From Streptomyces violaceoruber (GTDB lineage Bacteria > Actinomycetota > Actinomycetes > Streptomycetales > Streptomycetaceae): DNA of 64,000 bases. Shown here piece by piece: positions 12,235 to 21,020 of the stretch. Position 1 is the first letter of the stretch, and the number at the start of each line of letters is the position of its first letter. The translations under genes and the position numbers were made by a program. The DNA lies in contig JODI01000008.1 in the NCBI GenBank assembly GCA_000720805.1, positions 62,001 to 126,000 on the forward strand. Direction: 5' to 3'. Under the pieces are notes generated by a model, which searched no databases, was not told the origin of the DNA, and saw nothing but the letters and a program-made list of their open reading frames with translations.

Positions 12235-14943
12235 TCACGCCCCCAGCTGCAGTCCCTCGGCAGCCTCCTCGACCATGGCGAGGCCGAGTCGGCTGACCCG
12301 TACGGAGAAGGGGGCGCCCGCGATCCTCAGGCCGGTCAGTCCGAGCTCGCCGAGGGGCGCGCTGCGCACCGGACGCAGGGTGACCGTGCCCGCCGGGGCA
12401 TCGGGACGGATGCCTGCGAGGGTCGTCAGCAGCAGGACTCCGGCGGCCGCTGCCGTGGCCGAGGGACGACACGCCGCCGGATGGGGAAGCGGGGCGCTGC
12501 CCTCGGTGCGCTGCTCTCCCCCGTACATCTCGGGGAGCCGGTGACCGAAGGTCTCTGCGGCCGCCAGGACCCCCCGCAGCAGCGAACTGGCCTCCTTCTC
12601 GTAGCCGGCGGCGGTCAGGCCCGCCACGGCGACCGCCGTCTCGTGAACCCGGACGGCTCCGGAGCGGTGTCCGAACGGGTTGTAGCCCGGTTCCTTCGCT
12701 CCGAGTCCGCGCAGGCCCCAGCCGGAATCCAGCGCGGGGCTCCCGAGAAGCCGGGCGAGCTGTTCGGTCTGCACCCGGTCGAGCAGCCCTGGCGCCTGGT
12801 CGCCTCCGCCCAGCAGCCCGGTGTCGAGCAGATGGACGGCCGTGGAGCCGAGGTGAGGGACGAGGCACCCGTCGGGGGCGCGGGCTGCCGCGGGTCGGCC
12901 GCCACCGCGGTCCTCGATCCAGAACTCCTCGCGAAAGGCGGTCCGCAGCTGCCGGGCCCACTGCCGCAACTCCTCACCGCCCGGTCGACCGCACGTGTCG
13001 AGCAGGTCGGCCCCGAGGAGTGCTGCCCGGTGGGCGTGGGCCTGCGTCTCGCAGCGAACGGGATCACCTGGGTGGGTGGCGCCCAGGTACGTCCCGTCGC
13101 CCACCGTTGTGCGCAGCCAGGCCAGGCAGCGCTCGGCCGCCGGCAGCAGTTCCTCCGTCTCCTGTTCAGAAAGACCCCAGCGGCGGGCTTCTGCGAGCAG
13201 CACGGGGAAGAGCAGAGTCGCCTCGGTGCCTGTACAGCTGGGCGGCAGATGCGGTCCGGCGTCCCGTCGCGGGCCGGGGATCATGCCCCACTGCGCTGCC
13301 GGGCCGCTGAGTTGCGTACGTGCGAGGGTGCGCAGTGTGCCCGCCGCGAGGCGGGTGCCCAGAGGCAGCGTCATCCGGGATGCGGCGAGCGCCTCGGCGG
13401 GGGCCATGCCGCACCGCCAGGGCACTCCGGCCGCCAGGTGTGTGTCGGCCGGGTGTGCCGGATCGCGCAGCAGCAGGGCCTGGAGGTCCTCGACGCTCGT
13501 GTGCAGCAGCGCACGGACGCCGGGGTGGTCGCCGGCCGCCCGGGCCGGAGCAAGGGGGCTCGTCGCCGCCCGCCCCGCGGCCCTGACAGGTCCGGCGCCC
13601 TCGACCTGTACGCGTAGTTCCACACGCGCGGTGCCGCCCGGGGGCAGGTCGAACTCCCAGCGCAACAGCCCTGCGGAGGCCAACGCGTCGGTGGGCGGCG
13701 GGTCGGCCGCGACCGACGCGCTGCCGCCGAGGCCGGACCACCGCAGTCCGGAGCCGTGGACGCTGGCGGACAGTTCGGGCCCCGCGTGGCCGGACGCTAT
13801 CGCTCCCAGGTCTGCCAGGTCTGTGCCCAGCGCGACCTCCACCGGCAGCCGGAGCGGGCGGGGGGCCGCGCTGTACAGGGTGATGCATTCGGTGCCGTCC
13901 GCGTGCCGGATGCGTTCGACCACGACGTCCGGATCCGGGCCGGTGCCGGGAGACGCGCGCAGCGTTGCCACGAAGCGGGCACGGTCCGCTGCGGCCCTGC
14001 GGGCCTGGATCGCGGTCGGTTCTCGTCCGGCGACGCGGACCTGGCAGCGCGAGAGCACGCGTCGCCCCGCGCGGTAGAACCCCTCGAGTCCCTGCCCGGT
14101 CAGTTGCCCCTGCTCCGTGGAGATGGCGAGGCCGGGGAGCGCGACGCAGATGAGGACGGTGTGGGCCGGGGGGAGGCCGCCCGGAGGGCGGGGAGCCGGA
14201 ACCGGCGCCGGGTGGCCCTGCAAGGCGGGTGGAGATGGGCGGCGCCCCATGGCCGGGGTGGGAGTGGCAGTTCCTTCCTGGGGCGTCAGCGAGCCACCCT
14301 GGGCCCTCGGCGGCCGTCCCTGAGCGGTCAGCGGCGTCGGTCGGCGTGACTGGTCCGAGCGCGGGGGCTGGTTCTCCCGCGTGCGCACGGACGGTCGCCG
14401 CCCCCGCTCCTCCCAAGGAGGCGGCCGCTGGCCCTGCCCGGTGGGCACGTCCCCCTGGTCCACGGGCTGATCCGCCTGCGGCTGCCCTGCCCGGCCCGAG
14501 GGCAGGCAGGAGGACTCGTCCGACGGGGTGCTGCCTCCTGACCGGGTCGGTGCCGGCGTTCCGGGCGGACGGTCGTTTGCGGAGGGTGGAGTCGGCTGAT
14601 GCAAGGGCGACTTCCTCTGCGCTCTGTGGGCCTCGGGCGTCCGCGGCGCCAGGTGGGGGGCTTTTGCGGGGAACGGGCGGTTCGGCGGTGTGGTACGGCC
14701 AGGCGTTCCACCACTCAGGTGAACGGGAAGCACCTCTGCGGAGTCACGCCCACGGCCCGGGAAGCCGACCGAATGGCGGCGGGACGGACGGCTGCGGGAG
14801 CATTTCTCGCCACCGCCCGCTGTCGGGCTGAGTCCGCTGCCCCTTGCTGGCCGGCGCTCGCCCCCTGCCCGACCACGCGCCGCGCGAAGCAGCCCGCACG
14901 CGACCCGGTCGATCAGGCCATTGCTCCGCCGGTGGCCGATCAC
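12235..14943 (-). CDS. Glycogen-debranching-like glycoside hydrolase with Pro-rich N-terminus
   Basis: The open frame is 902 residues. From about residue 255 onward it resembles amylo-alpha-1,6-glucosidase-type proteins: an N-terminal glycogen-debranching domain (ISTEQGQLTGQGLEGFYRAG) then an (alpha/alpha)6 barrel (PWRCGMAPAEAL, GYNPFGHRSGAVRVHETAVA). In better-known relatives the last motif reads more like SVWPHD; here it is AVRVHE, so activity is uncertain. Residues 1-250 are Pro/Arg-rich and probably disordered. GTG 14943 overlaps the stop of the DUF4192 gene as GTGA with a GAGGGG site. An alternative is TTG 14604 with AGGAAG, which would remove the odd first 113 residues. I cannot decide between them. 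Confidence 0.7.
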   Translation of the reverse strand: MIGHRRSNGLIDRVACGLLRAARGRAGGERRPARGSGLSPTAGGGEKCSRSRPSRRHSVGFPGRGRDSAEVLPVHLSGGTPGRTTPPNRPFPAKAPHLAPRTPEAHRAQRKSPLHQPTPPSANDRPPGTPAPTRSGGSTPSDESSCLPSGRAGQPQADQPVDQGDVPTGQGQRPPPWEERGRRPSVRTRENQPPRSDQSRRPTPLTAQGRPPRAQGGSLTPQEGTATPTPAMGRRPSPPALQGHPAPVPAPRPPGGLPPAHTVLICVALPGLAISTEQGQLTGQGLEGFYRAGRRVLSRCQVRVAGREPTAIQARRAAADRARFVATLRASPGTGPDPDVVVERIRHADGTECITLYSAAPRPLRLPVEVALGTDLADLGAIASGHAGPELSASVHGSGLRWSGLGGSASVAADPPPTDALASAGLLRWEFDLPPGGTARVELRVQVEGAGPVRAAGRAATSPLAPARAAGDHPGVRALLHTSVEDLQALLLRDPAHPADTHLAAGVPWRCGMAPAEALAASRMTLPLGTRLAAGTLRTLARTQLSGPAAQWGMIPGPRRDAGPHLPPSCTGTEATLLFPVLLAEARRWGLSEQETEELLPAAERCLAWLRTTVGDGTYLGATHPGDPVRCETQAHAHRAALLGADLLDTCGRPGGEELRQWARQLRTAFREEFWIEDRGGGRPAAARAPDGCLVPHLGSTAVHLLDTGLLGGGDQAPGLLDRVQTEQLARLLGSPALDSGWGLRGLGAKEPGYNPFGHRSGAVRVHETAVAVAGLTAAGYEKEASSLLRGVLAAAETFGHRLPEMYGGEQRTEGSAPLPHPAACRPSATAAAAGVLLLTTLAGIRPDAPAGTVTLRPVRSAPLGELGLTGLRIAGAPFSVRVSRLGLAMVEEAAEGLQLGA

Positions 14944-16664
14944 GGCGTCCCCTCGGTGTCGTCACCTCCCGGCCGCACGCCATCGGAGCAGGCTTCCGAG
15001 CGCCGCGGGATTTCCTTCCCCGAGGGCCGGGGGCGTGTCCCTCCCGCCCGCCGGGTGCCGGGATGCGTGCCGGCCGTCGGCCGCGTACGGCCCCGGGACC
15101 CGTCCGCGCCGGACGGTCGTCCTCCTGCTTCCGCAGGACGAGGGCGGCCTTCCGGACGGGATCCGGCACGTGCCCGTCGCCGACGGCGAGAGGTCCCGTC
15201 AGGTACAGGTGACGAGATCTCCACGTCACCGTCGCCGCGGGAGGCAACCTGCTGGACGACGACCTGGGGTCCTTGATCGCCGGTTACTTCGGTGTGCCCG
15301 CGTGGCGGTACGTGAGCCTCCCCCGCACCGTCCGTCTCTCCTGCGGCGGAACGCGCCCGCCCCTCCCGAGCCTCGCGTTCCCTGCGGAGGCAGGAGCGGA
15401 TCGACTCCGGATCCAGGCCCTCGTTGCAGGCCTGGTGCAGGAGCCGGGCGAAGAGGTAGTCGGGGTCGGCGCCCAGTGCCATGGCCAGGGCTTCCCTTGC
15501 CTCGATCTCGTCACCGGCCGACCACGCGACCCAGCCGACGAGGGTGAGCAGCGCCGCCGCGTGTTCGCCGTACGGCCCGACGCAGCGGCGCGCCAGGGCA
15601 CGCCACAGGCGAAGAGCGGGGCCGGCTTCGGCACCTTCCATCCACTCGGCTGCCCGATCGCGGGTCGTGCGGTCCTGGAGGCCGAGGATGAGTGTGGCCG
15701 CTTCCTCGTGTCCGAGCAGCGCGTCGTCACGCAGGTCCGCCTGGAGGGTGCCGGAGACGGGAGGAGCCTCGGCGAGCCGGGTCATGACCCGCTCGGCGAG
15801 CTCCACCGTCTCCTCGGCCACGGCCACGCGGCCGGCTTCGTCGAGCATCCTGGGAACCTGCGCCATGCTCGTGGTGTCCAGAACGATCTCCTGTTCCAGC
15901 GCCGCGGCGGTCTCCCAGGGCAGCAGCCTGGCTCGCAACTCACGCAGTGTGCCGCGCACTTGCAGCCCGGCGTAGGTCGCGGCGGCCGCCAGCACGGAGG
16001 TGCCGGGCAGCCCCATCGGGATTCCCTCGACGGGGCAGCATCCCTCACTCGGGCAGCAGTACGACCAAAAGCGCCCGCCGGAGATGCACAGCGCCTCGAT
16101 GACGGGCACGTCGAGCCGGCCGCACTCCCTGCGCAGTTGTCCAGCCAGGCCGGCCAGTCGCTGCATGACCTGCTGTCCGGACTCGCCCTGTGCCGGTTCC
16201 TGACAGAGGTAGGCGACCATCTGCTCCGGCTTGCCGCCCCTTCGCTCGCTGCCCGCGATCAGGCCGTGGGCGAGCTGTCGCGCCGCGGACTCCCAGTCGT
16301 CCTCGTTCGTGGGAATGCCGAGCCGGGCCCGTCCACCGAACCGGCCTCGTCCGCCCCGGTCGTGCAGGGCGACCAGGACGATGCTGTCCTCGGGCCGGTA
16401 CCCGAGGAGATACGGCAGGGCATCGGCCAGTTCGCCCGGCGTGCGCAGGGTGATCTGGTGATCGCTTCCCTGCGCGTCGTACGTGACGCACTCGGCGTGC
16501 TCGCCGGGTCCGCTCCTTCCGCCCCCGGCGTCCCGCGCGCTTCCGCCCCCGGCGTCCCGCGCGCTTCCGCCACCGGAGTCGCGCGCTCCGTGGGCCTTGT
16601 ATCCGTCTCGTCCGCCGATGTCGCCGTTACCGGCGGATCCAGTCGTTTCGCTGTGATTCGTCAT
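14940..16664 (-). CDS. DUF4192 domain protein
   Basis: A 574-residue actinobacterial protein from ATG 16664. After a Gly/Ser-rich start comes the conserved DUF4192 core (ITLRTPGELADALPYLLGYR, PEDSIVLVALHDRGGRGRFG, GWVAWSAGDEIEAREALAMA, DPDYLFARLLHQACNEG), about residues 60-440. The C-terminal ~130 residues are Arg/Pro/Gly-rich and probably disordered. The function of the family is unknown. Residues ~31-48 repeat GGGSARDA, encoded by a 24-bp tandem duplication near 16515-16570. It is divergent from recQ and translationally coupled to the downstream glycosidase-like gene. Confidence 0.85.
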   Translation of the reverse strand: MTNHSETTGSAGNGDIGGRDGYKAHGARDSGGGSARDAGGGSARDAGGGRSGPGEHAECVTYDAQGSDHQITLRTPGELADALPYLLGYRPEDSIVLVALHDRGGRGRFGGRARLGIPTNEDDWESAARQLAHGLIAGSERRGGKPEQMVAYLCQEPAQGESGQQVMQRLAGLAGQLRRECGRLDVPVIEALCISGGRFWSYCCPSEGCCPVEGIPMGLPGTSVLAAAATYAGLQVRGTLRELRARLLPWETAAALEQEIVLDTTSMAQVPRMLDEAGRVAVAEETVELAERVMTRLAEAPPVSGTLQADLRDDALLGHEEAATLILGLQDRTTRDRAAEWMEGAEAGPALRLWRALARRCVGPYGEHAAALLTLVGWVAWSAGDEIEAREALAMALGADPDYLFARLLHQACNEGLDPESIRSCLRREREAREGRARSAAGETDGAGEAHVPPRGHTEVTGDQGPQVVVQQVASRGDGDVEISSPVPDGTSRRRRRARAGSRPEGRPRPAEAGGRPSGADGSRGRTRPTAGTHPGTRRAGGTRPRPSGKEIPRRSEACSDGVRPGGDDTEGTP

Positions 16665-16806
16665 GCGCAGACGATCTCGCGGATCACGAGGTTCCGCTTG
16701 AGCCTGTGGATAACTCCAGTCAGGAACACATCAACCAGTGGTGGCGGTGCTGACCTTTCCACAGGCGCGGAGCCGGCCTGTCCGAGCCGTCCTGTTGTAT
16801 GGACAC
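16665..16806. promoter_or_regulatory. Divergent promoter region DUF4192/recQ with DnaA-box-like words
   Basis: A 142-bp region between divergent starts. It contains TGTGGATAA at 16705-16713 (the reverse complement of the E. coli-type DnaA box TTATCCACA) and a looser TTTCCACAG near 16757. The two are in opposite orientation about 50 bp apart. This may be chance or a DnaA-responsive promoter; it is too sparse to be an origin. Confidence 0.35.
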
Positions 16807-18978
16807 ATGACGCACACGAGCAACGCGGAACTGCACGCGGCAGCCGATGCGGTCCTCGCCCGACTCGTCGGGGACGGCACCGGCTCGGCCCGGCTGCGCG
16901 AGGACCAGTGGCGGGCGATCGAGGCACTGGTCGCCGACAAACGCCGAGCCCTCGTCGTTCAGCGCACGGGCTGGGGCAAGTCCGCGGTGTACTTCGTGGC
17001 CACCGCCCTGCTCCGGGAGCGCGGAGCAGGGCCGACCGTGATCGTCTCTCCGCTGCTCGCGCTCATGCGCAACCAGGTGGAGGCGGCCGCCCGGGCGGGC
17101 ATCCGCGCCCGGACGATCAACTCCTCCAACACCGAGGAGTGGGAGACCATCCGCGCCGAGGTCGCCGCGGGCACGGTCGACGTCCTGCTGGTCAGCCCCG
17201 AGCGCCTGAACAACCCGGACTTCCGCGACAACGTACTTCCCGAACTGTCCGCCGCCACCGGTCTCCTCGTCGTCGACGAGGCCCATTGCATCTCCGACTG
17301 GGGTCACGACTTCCGGCCCGACTACCGGCGTCTGCGCACCATGCTCACCGATCTCCCCTCAGGCGTCCCGGTGCTCGCCACCACCGCCACAGCCAACGCA
17401 CGGGTCACCGCGGACGTGGCCGAGCAGCTGGGCACGGGCACCGGCTCGGACGCCCTCGTACTGCGTGGTCCCCTGGACCGTGAGAGCCTGAGCCTCGGCG
17501 TGCTCCAACTGCCGGACGCCGCCCACCGGCTGGCGTGGCTCGCCGAGCACCTGGGCGATCTGCCGGGGTCCGGGATCATCTACACCCTCACCGTGGCCGC
17601 CGCCGAGGAGATCACCGCCTTCCTCCGCCAATGCGGGCACATGGTCTCCTCGTACACGGGCAAGACGGAGAACGCCGAGCGGCAGCAGGCCGAGGAGGCC
17701 CTCCTCGGCAACCGGGTCAAGGCCCTGGTCGCCACCTCCGCACTCGGCATGGGATTCGACAAGCCGGACCTGGGCTTCGTCGTTCATCTCGGCTCGCCTT
17801 CCTCTCCCATCGCCTACTACCAGCAGGTCGGCCGCGCCGGACGCGGCGTCGAGCACGCCGAGGTGCTGCTTCTGCCCGGCCGCGAGGACGAGGCGATCTG
17901 GGCCTACTTCGCGTCCGTGGCTTTTCCGCCCGAGGAGGCCGTCCGTCGCACTCTCGACGTCCTCGCTCACGCGGACCGACCTCTGTCGCTACCCGCGCTC
18001 GAACCGCTCGTCGAACTGAACCGCACACGCCTGGAGACCATGCTCAAGGTCCTCGACGTGGACGGCGCCGTCCACCGCGTCAAGGGAGGCTGGACCGCCA
18101 CGGGCACCCCGTGGTCCTACGACACGGAGCGCTACGCATGGGTCGCCAAGCAGCGCGCCGCCGAGCAACAGGCCATGCGCGACTACGCCACCACGACCGG
18201 CTGCCGGATGGAGTTCCTGCGGCGGCAGCTGGACGACGAGGAGGCCGCTCCCTGCGGCCGATGTGACAACTGCGCCGGTCCCCGCTTCACCGTTGACGTC
18301 TCCCCCACCGCCCTGAACACCGCCGACGGCTCGCTCGCCCGGGCCGGCGTCGTGGTGGAGCCCCGCCGTATGTGGCCGACGGGCCTGCCGGCCATCGGTG
18401 TCAACCTCAAGGGGCGTATTCCGCCAGGCGAACAGGCCACCCCGGGCCGGGCTCTGGGCCGGCTCTCCGACATCGGCTGGGGCAACCGACTCCGTCCACT
18501 GCTGGCGCCCCAGACTCCGGACGCCCCCGCCCCCGACGACGTCGTGACCGCCGTGGTCACGGTCCTGAGCGACTGGGCCAAGTCACCGGACGGCTGGGCT
18601 TCCGGTTCGCCGGACGCCCCGCCGCGCCCAGCGGGGGTGGTGACCATGCCCTCACGCACCCGGCCGCAGCTGATCCAGTCGCTCGGCGCCAGAATCTCGA
18701 CGGTGGGCCGCCTCCCCCTCCTCGGATCACTGGCGTACACGGACGACGCCGCAGACCTGGCGCTGCCCCGCTCCAACAGCGCCCAACGTCTGCGGGCGCT
18801 CAGCGGAGCGCTCACGGTGCCTCCAGCGCTGCAGGCGGCCCTCCGGACCGCCGAGGGCCCGGTGCTGCTCGTCGACGACATGACGGAGACCGGTTGGACC
18901 CTGGCCGTGGCCGCCCGCCAGCTCCTGCGGTCCGGTGCGCAGGGGGTGTTGCCACTGGTCCTGGCCGTACGAAGCTGA
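16807..18978 (+). CDS. recQ: RecQ-type ATP-dependent DNA helicase with C-terminal phosphoribosyltransferase-like domain
   Basis: A 723-residue superfamily 2 helicase, 3'-5' DNA unwinding in repair. The start is ATG 16807 (MTHTSNAEL); the longer frame from 16738 lacks a ribosome site. Motif I is QRTGWGKS (about residue 50), motif II DEAH with ISDWGHDFRPDYRRL (about 156), motif VI QQVGRAGRG. The RecQ zinc site has CGRCDNC near 483-490. The last ~110 residues do not look like HRDC: they end in a PRPP-loop-like VLLVDDMTETGWTL (about 688-701) preceded by RPQLIQSLGARI. This is the DDxxxTGxT pattern of type I phosphoribosyltransferases such as ComF. Whether this tail is enzymatic or only binds nucleotide is not known to me. 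Confidence 0.9.
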   Translation: MTHTSNAELHAAADAVLARLVGDGTGSARLREDQWRAIEALVADKRRALVVQRTGWGKSAVYFVATALLRERGAGPTVIVSPLLALMRNQVEAAARAGIRARTINSSNTEEWETIRAEVAAGTVDVLLVSPERLNNPDFRDNVLPELSAATGLLVVDEAHCISDWGHDFRPDYRRLRTMLTDLPSGVPVLATTATANARVTADVAEQLGTGTGSDALVLRGPLDRESLSLGVLQLPDAAHRLAWLAEHLGDLPGSGIIYTLTVAAAEEITAFLRQCGHMVSSYTGKTENAERQQAEEALLGNRVKALVATSALGMGFDKPDLGFVVHLGSPSSPIAYYQQVGRAGRGVEHAEVLLLPGREDEAIWAYFASVAFPPEEAVRRTLDVLAHADRPLSLPALEPLVELNRTRLETMLKVLDVDGAVHRVKGGWTATGTPWSYDTERYAWVAKQRAAEQQAMRDYATTTGCRMEFLRRQLDDEEAAPCGRCDNCAGPRFTVDVSPTALNTADGSLARAGVVVEPRRMWPTGLPAIGVNLKGRIPPGEQATPGRALGRLSDIGWGNRLRPLLAPQTPDAPAPDDVVTAVVTVLSDWAKSPDGWASGSPDAPPRPAGVVTMPSRTRPQLIQSLGARISTVGRLPLLGSLAYTDDAADLALPRSNSAQRLRALSGALTVPPALQAALRTAEGPVLLVDDMTETGWTLAVAARQLLRSGAQGVLPLVLAVRS

Positions 18979-19278
18979 CTCCTCGCTGTGCTTGGCAGTC
19001 CCGCGTCATCCCTCGGTCGCCCGCCCCGCCGTACGAACGTGCCGTGCTCGAACGTCCCGCGCGTCGCCGCCCAACACGCTGGGTAGGGATATAGAGAGCA
19101 ATTCGTTCAATAAGGGTCGACGGGCCCAATTGCTCGTTGCCGCAACCAAGTTCGACAGGAAGAATTGAAGTCCGCTCCCCGCACGGCTCGCCCGTGGCCC
19201 GGTAGGGCTTCGCTGCGGTGCGCGCTCCCCCGAATCCGACCCTGCCCGCTGTGCGGGCGCGTAGCCGAAGGGAGGACC
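18979..19278 (+). promoter_or_regulatory. AT-richer leader/promoter region before the 19279 gene
   Basis: 300 bp without a credible gene. A patch around 19085-19170 is clearly less GC-rich than its surroundings. It contains GGATATAGAG and an inverted repeat GAGCAATT (19096-19103) / AATTGCTC (19128-19135) with a 24-bp loop. It is probably the promoter/operator of the gene at 19279; a small RNA is another option. Confidence 0.4.
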
Positions 19279-19914
19279 GTGACCTTCGGATTCGCTCCGT
19301 CCTCGGCGGCGTCGACGTCGTCCTCTGCCGATCTGTCCGCCGCACCCGCCAACCCTCTGGCCCGTCTGCTCGAACCCGCGGAGTGGGCCGCGGCAGGAAT
19401 CCCCCTGCTGCGCAATCCTCGTGAGGTCGTCAGCGGGCTGCACACCCGGCATCACCCCAAACCGGCGACGGCGGTCGTGGCGGTCCTCGATCCCGACGAG
19501 CGGCTTGCGGCGAGCGCCTCGTTCACCCGCCGAGCGGCACCGGCGGACGGCTGGATGTTCCGCAACGTGCTGCTCGCGCAGCTCCGCCGGGTCATCCCTC
19601 ACGACCTGCGGCGCCGGACACCGGTACGCACCGCCGTGTTGCTCTACTGCCGTGAGGGCGACGCACGTTGGACGGAGGAGGACGGCGCGTGGATGTGGGG
19701 ACTGCGTGACGCCTGTACCCTTCACGGACTGCGCTGCGGGGCGTACATCACGCTGACCCGAGACGGTTGGCAGGTGCTGGGCGAGGGTCGGGGCGGGCGC
19801 CGCCCGAACGCGGACTCGGCGCCCGAACCCTTCGGCCTGTCCGAGGCGCCGCCGCCGATACCGCGCACGGGCGGCGCCGCGTCGGAGGTCCTGCGCCGCG
19901 CAGCGGCCCGCTGA
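19279..19914 (+). CDS. Uncharacterised protein downstream of recQ
   Basis: 211 residues from GTG 19279, which has the strong ribosome site GGGAGG. The middle (VVSGLHTRHHPKPATAVVAVLDPDERL, then PVRTAVLLYCREGDARW, LRDACTLHGLRCGAYITLTRDGW) reads as alternating strands and helices and faintly recalls JAB/RadC-type folds. No JAMM metal motif is present. The ends are Ala/Ser/Pro-rich and disordered. I do not recognise the family. The same strand and nearness to recQ hint at DNA metabolism but prove nothing. Confidence 0.7.
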   Translation: MTFGFAPSSAASTSSSADLSAAPANPLARLLEPAEWAAAGIPLLRNPREVVSGLHTRHHPKPATAVVAVLDPDERLAASASFTRRAAPADGWMFRNVLLAQLRRVIPHDLRRRTPVRTAVLLYCREGDARWTEEDGAWMWGLRDACTLHGLRCGAYITLTRDGWQVLGEGRGGRRPNADSAPEPFGLSEAPPPIPRTGGAASEVLRRAAAR

Positions 19915-20310
19915 CGCCGACAGGGATCGCCGCTCGCACTGGCCCTTGGCTGTCGCGCTCCCCCGTACTCCCGTCGCTCTCCACGGCGACGCGGGCGCGG
20001 GTTTCGACGGCGGCTCGCCATTCACCAGCACGGGCTCGATTCAGCCGTCATGCCCTTGATCAGCCCTACGGCGACCAGCTCGCCCACGGGCGCCCAGCGC
20101 GCCGCACGCACGGGAACGCCCCGCCTGCCTCTCGACGGCGGGGAGTTCTGCAAGGGGCCAGCCCTCCGCGACGCGTACTCAGAGCCCCCTGCCTCCGCCT
20201 GCACCACAGCGCCAGGAAGCGCATGCGCGCAGGCCTGAGCGTCCGCCGTACAGGTGCCGCCGTGACGGCACCTTCGTCACCCCGACGCCTCCGGACGTGC
20301 CGGATGCGGG
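19915..20310. other. 396-bp convergent gap
   Basis: Lies between the ends of convergent genes. Open frames here are Arg/Pro/Ser-rich shadows without ribosome sites. I see no terminator-quality hairpin or other feature. Confidence 0.5.
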
Positions 20311-20952
20311 TCAGACGCCGGCGCCCAGCACCGAGTTGATCTGCTGCGGGTCGCCGCAGACGATCAGCAGGGCACCGGCCCGGACGTGAGCCAGCGACAG
20401 GGCGTCGGCGGCAGCCGGACCGGGGCCGCCGTTGACGGCGACCACGACCACGGGCCGGGACGTGGCACGGGAGGCGACGGCGGCGTCCGCGTAGAAGACG
20501 TCGTCACCCGCGTCGTGCTGTGCCCAGTAGGAGGCTTCACCGAAGGACAGCTCATGGGCGGCCCACGGGTGCTGTTCGCCGGTGGTGATCACCAGCACAT
20601 CACCGGGGGCACGCCCGGAGTCCAGCAAGAGGTCGACGGCTTCTTCGGCAGCATCGAGCGCACCCTCGGCGGAGGCCGGGATCAGCTGGATCTGCGGGGC
20701 AGGCGCAGCGGGAGCGACGGCGGCAGGGGTGGCAGGGCCCGACGGCGCGGACTTGGCCACGGCCACGTCACGCGGCGTACGTTGCACCGGCGGCGCCGGC
20801 CGCAGCGGGCCGGGACGACCGGGGCGAGGGTGAGCCGCGGGGCGGGGACCGGGTACAGGACGGGGGGTCGGCGCGGTACGGCCGCTGGCCGGAGTGGCGC
20901 GGGGACCCTGGGCACTCTCGTGAATCTGAGGCTCCTCGGGAATGAGAGGCAT
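20311..20952 (-). CDS. Uncharacterised protein resembling a helicase C-terminal fragment
   Basis: 213 residues from ATG 20952 (MPLIPEEPQIHES). Residues ~10-95 are Pro/Ala-rich. The C-terminal ~115 residues contain GDVLVITTGEQHPWAAHEL, RPVVVVAVNGG, ALSLAHVRAGALLIVCGD and PQQINSVLGAGV. That order resembles the last motifs of UvrD/Pif1-type superfamily 1 helicases (the 'VALSRAR...LIVVGD' strand). There is no Walker A or DEXX box, so it cannot be a helicase on its own. It lies 68 bp downstream of rnhB on the same strand, suggesting shared transcription and perhaps a nucleic-acid role (inference). No Shine-Dalgarno sequence precedes the ATG. Confidence 0.7.
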   Translation of the reverse strand: MPLIPEEPQIHESAQGPRATPASGRTAPTPRPVPGPRPAAHPRPGRPGPLRPAPPVQRTPRDVAVAKSAPSGPATPAAVAPAAPAPQIQLIPASAEGALDAAEEAVDLLLDSGRAPGDVLVITTGEQHPWAAHELSFGEASYWAQHDAGDDVFYADAAVASRATSRPVVVVAVNGGPGPAAADALSLAHVRAGALLIVCGDPQQINSVLGAGV

Positions 20953-20955
20953 GAG

Positions 20956-20969
20956 TTGATATTTATCAA
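20956..20969. promoter_or_regulatory. AT-rich palindrome before the rnhB-linked gene
   Basis: TTGATATTTATCAA: 6-bp arms TTGATA/TATCAA around TT, ending 4 bp before the ATG at 20952. Such an AT-only palindrome stands out in this GC-rich DNA and overlaps where transcription or translation of the gene would begin, so an operator is plausible. Confidence 0.5.
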
Positions 20970-21020
20970 ACGCTAGTACGGCTCGGGTCGGCGGGTGGCA
21001 CATGCGTGCCGGCGGAATCG

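Noticed and set aside
16700..16765. DnaA-box-like words as a possible replication origin
   Set aside because: Only two sites, one imperfect; no DnaA/DnaN genes or AT-rich unwinding element nearby.
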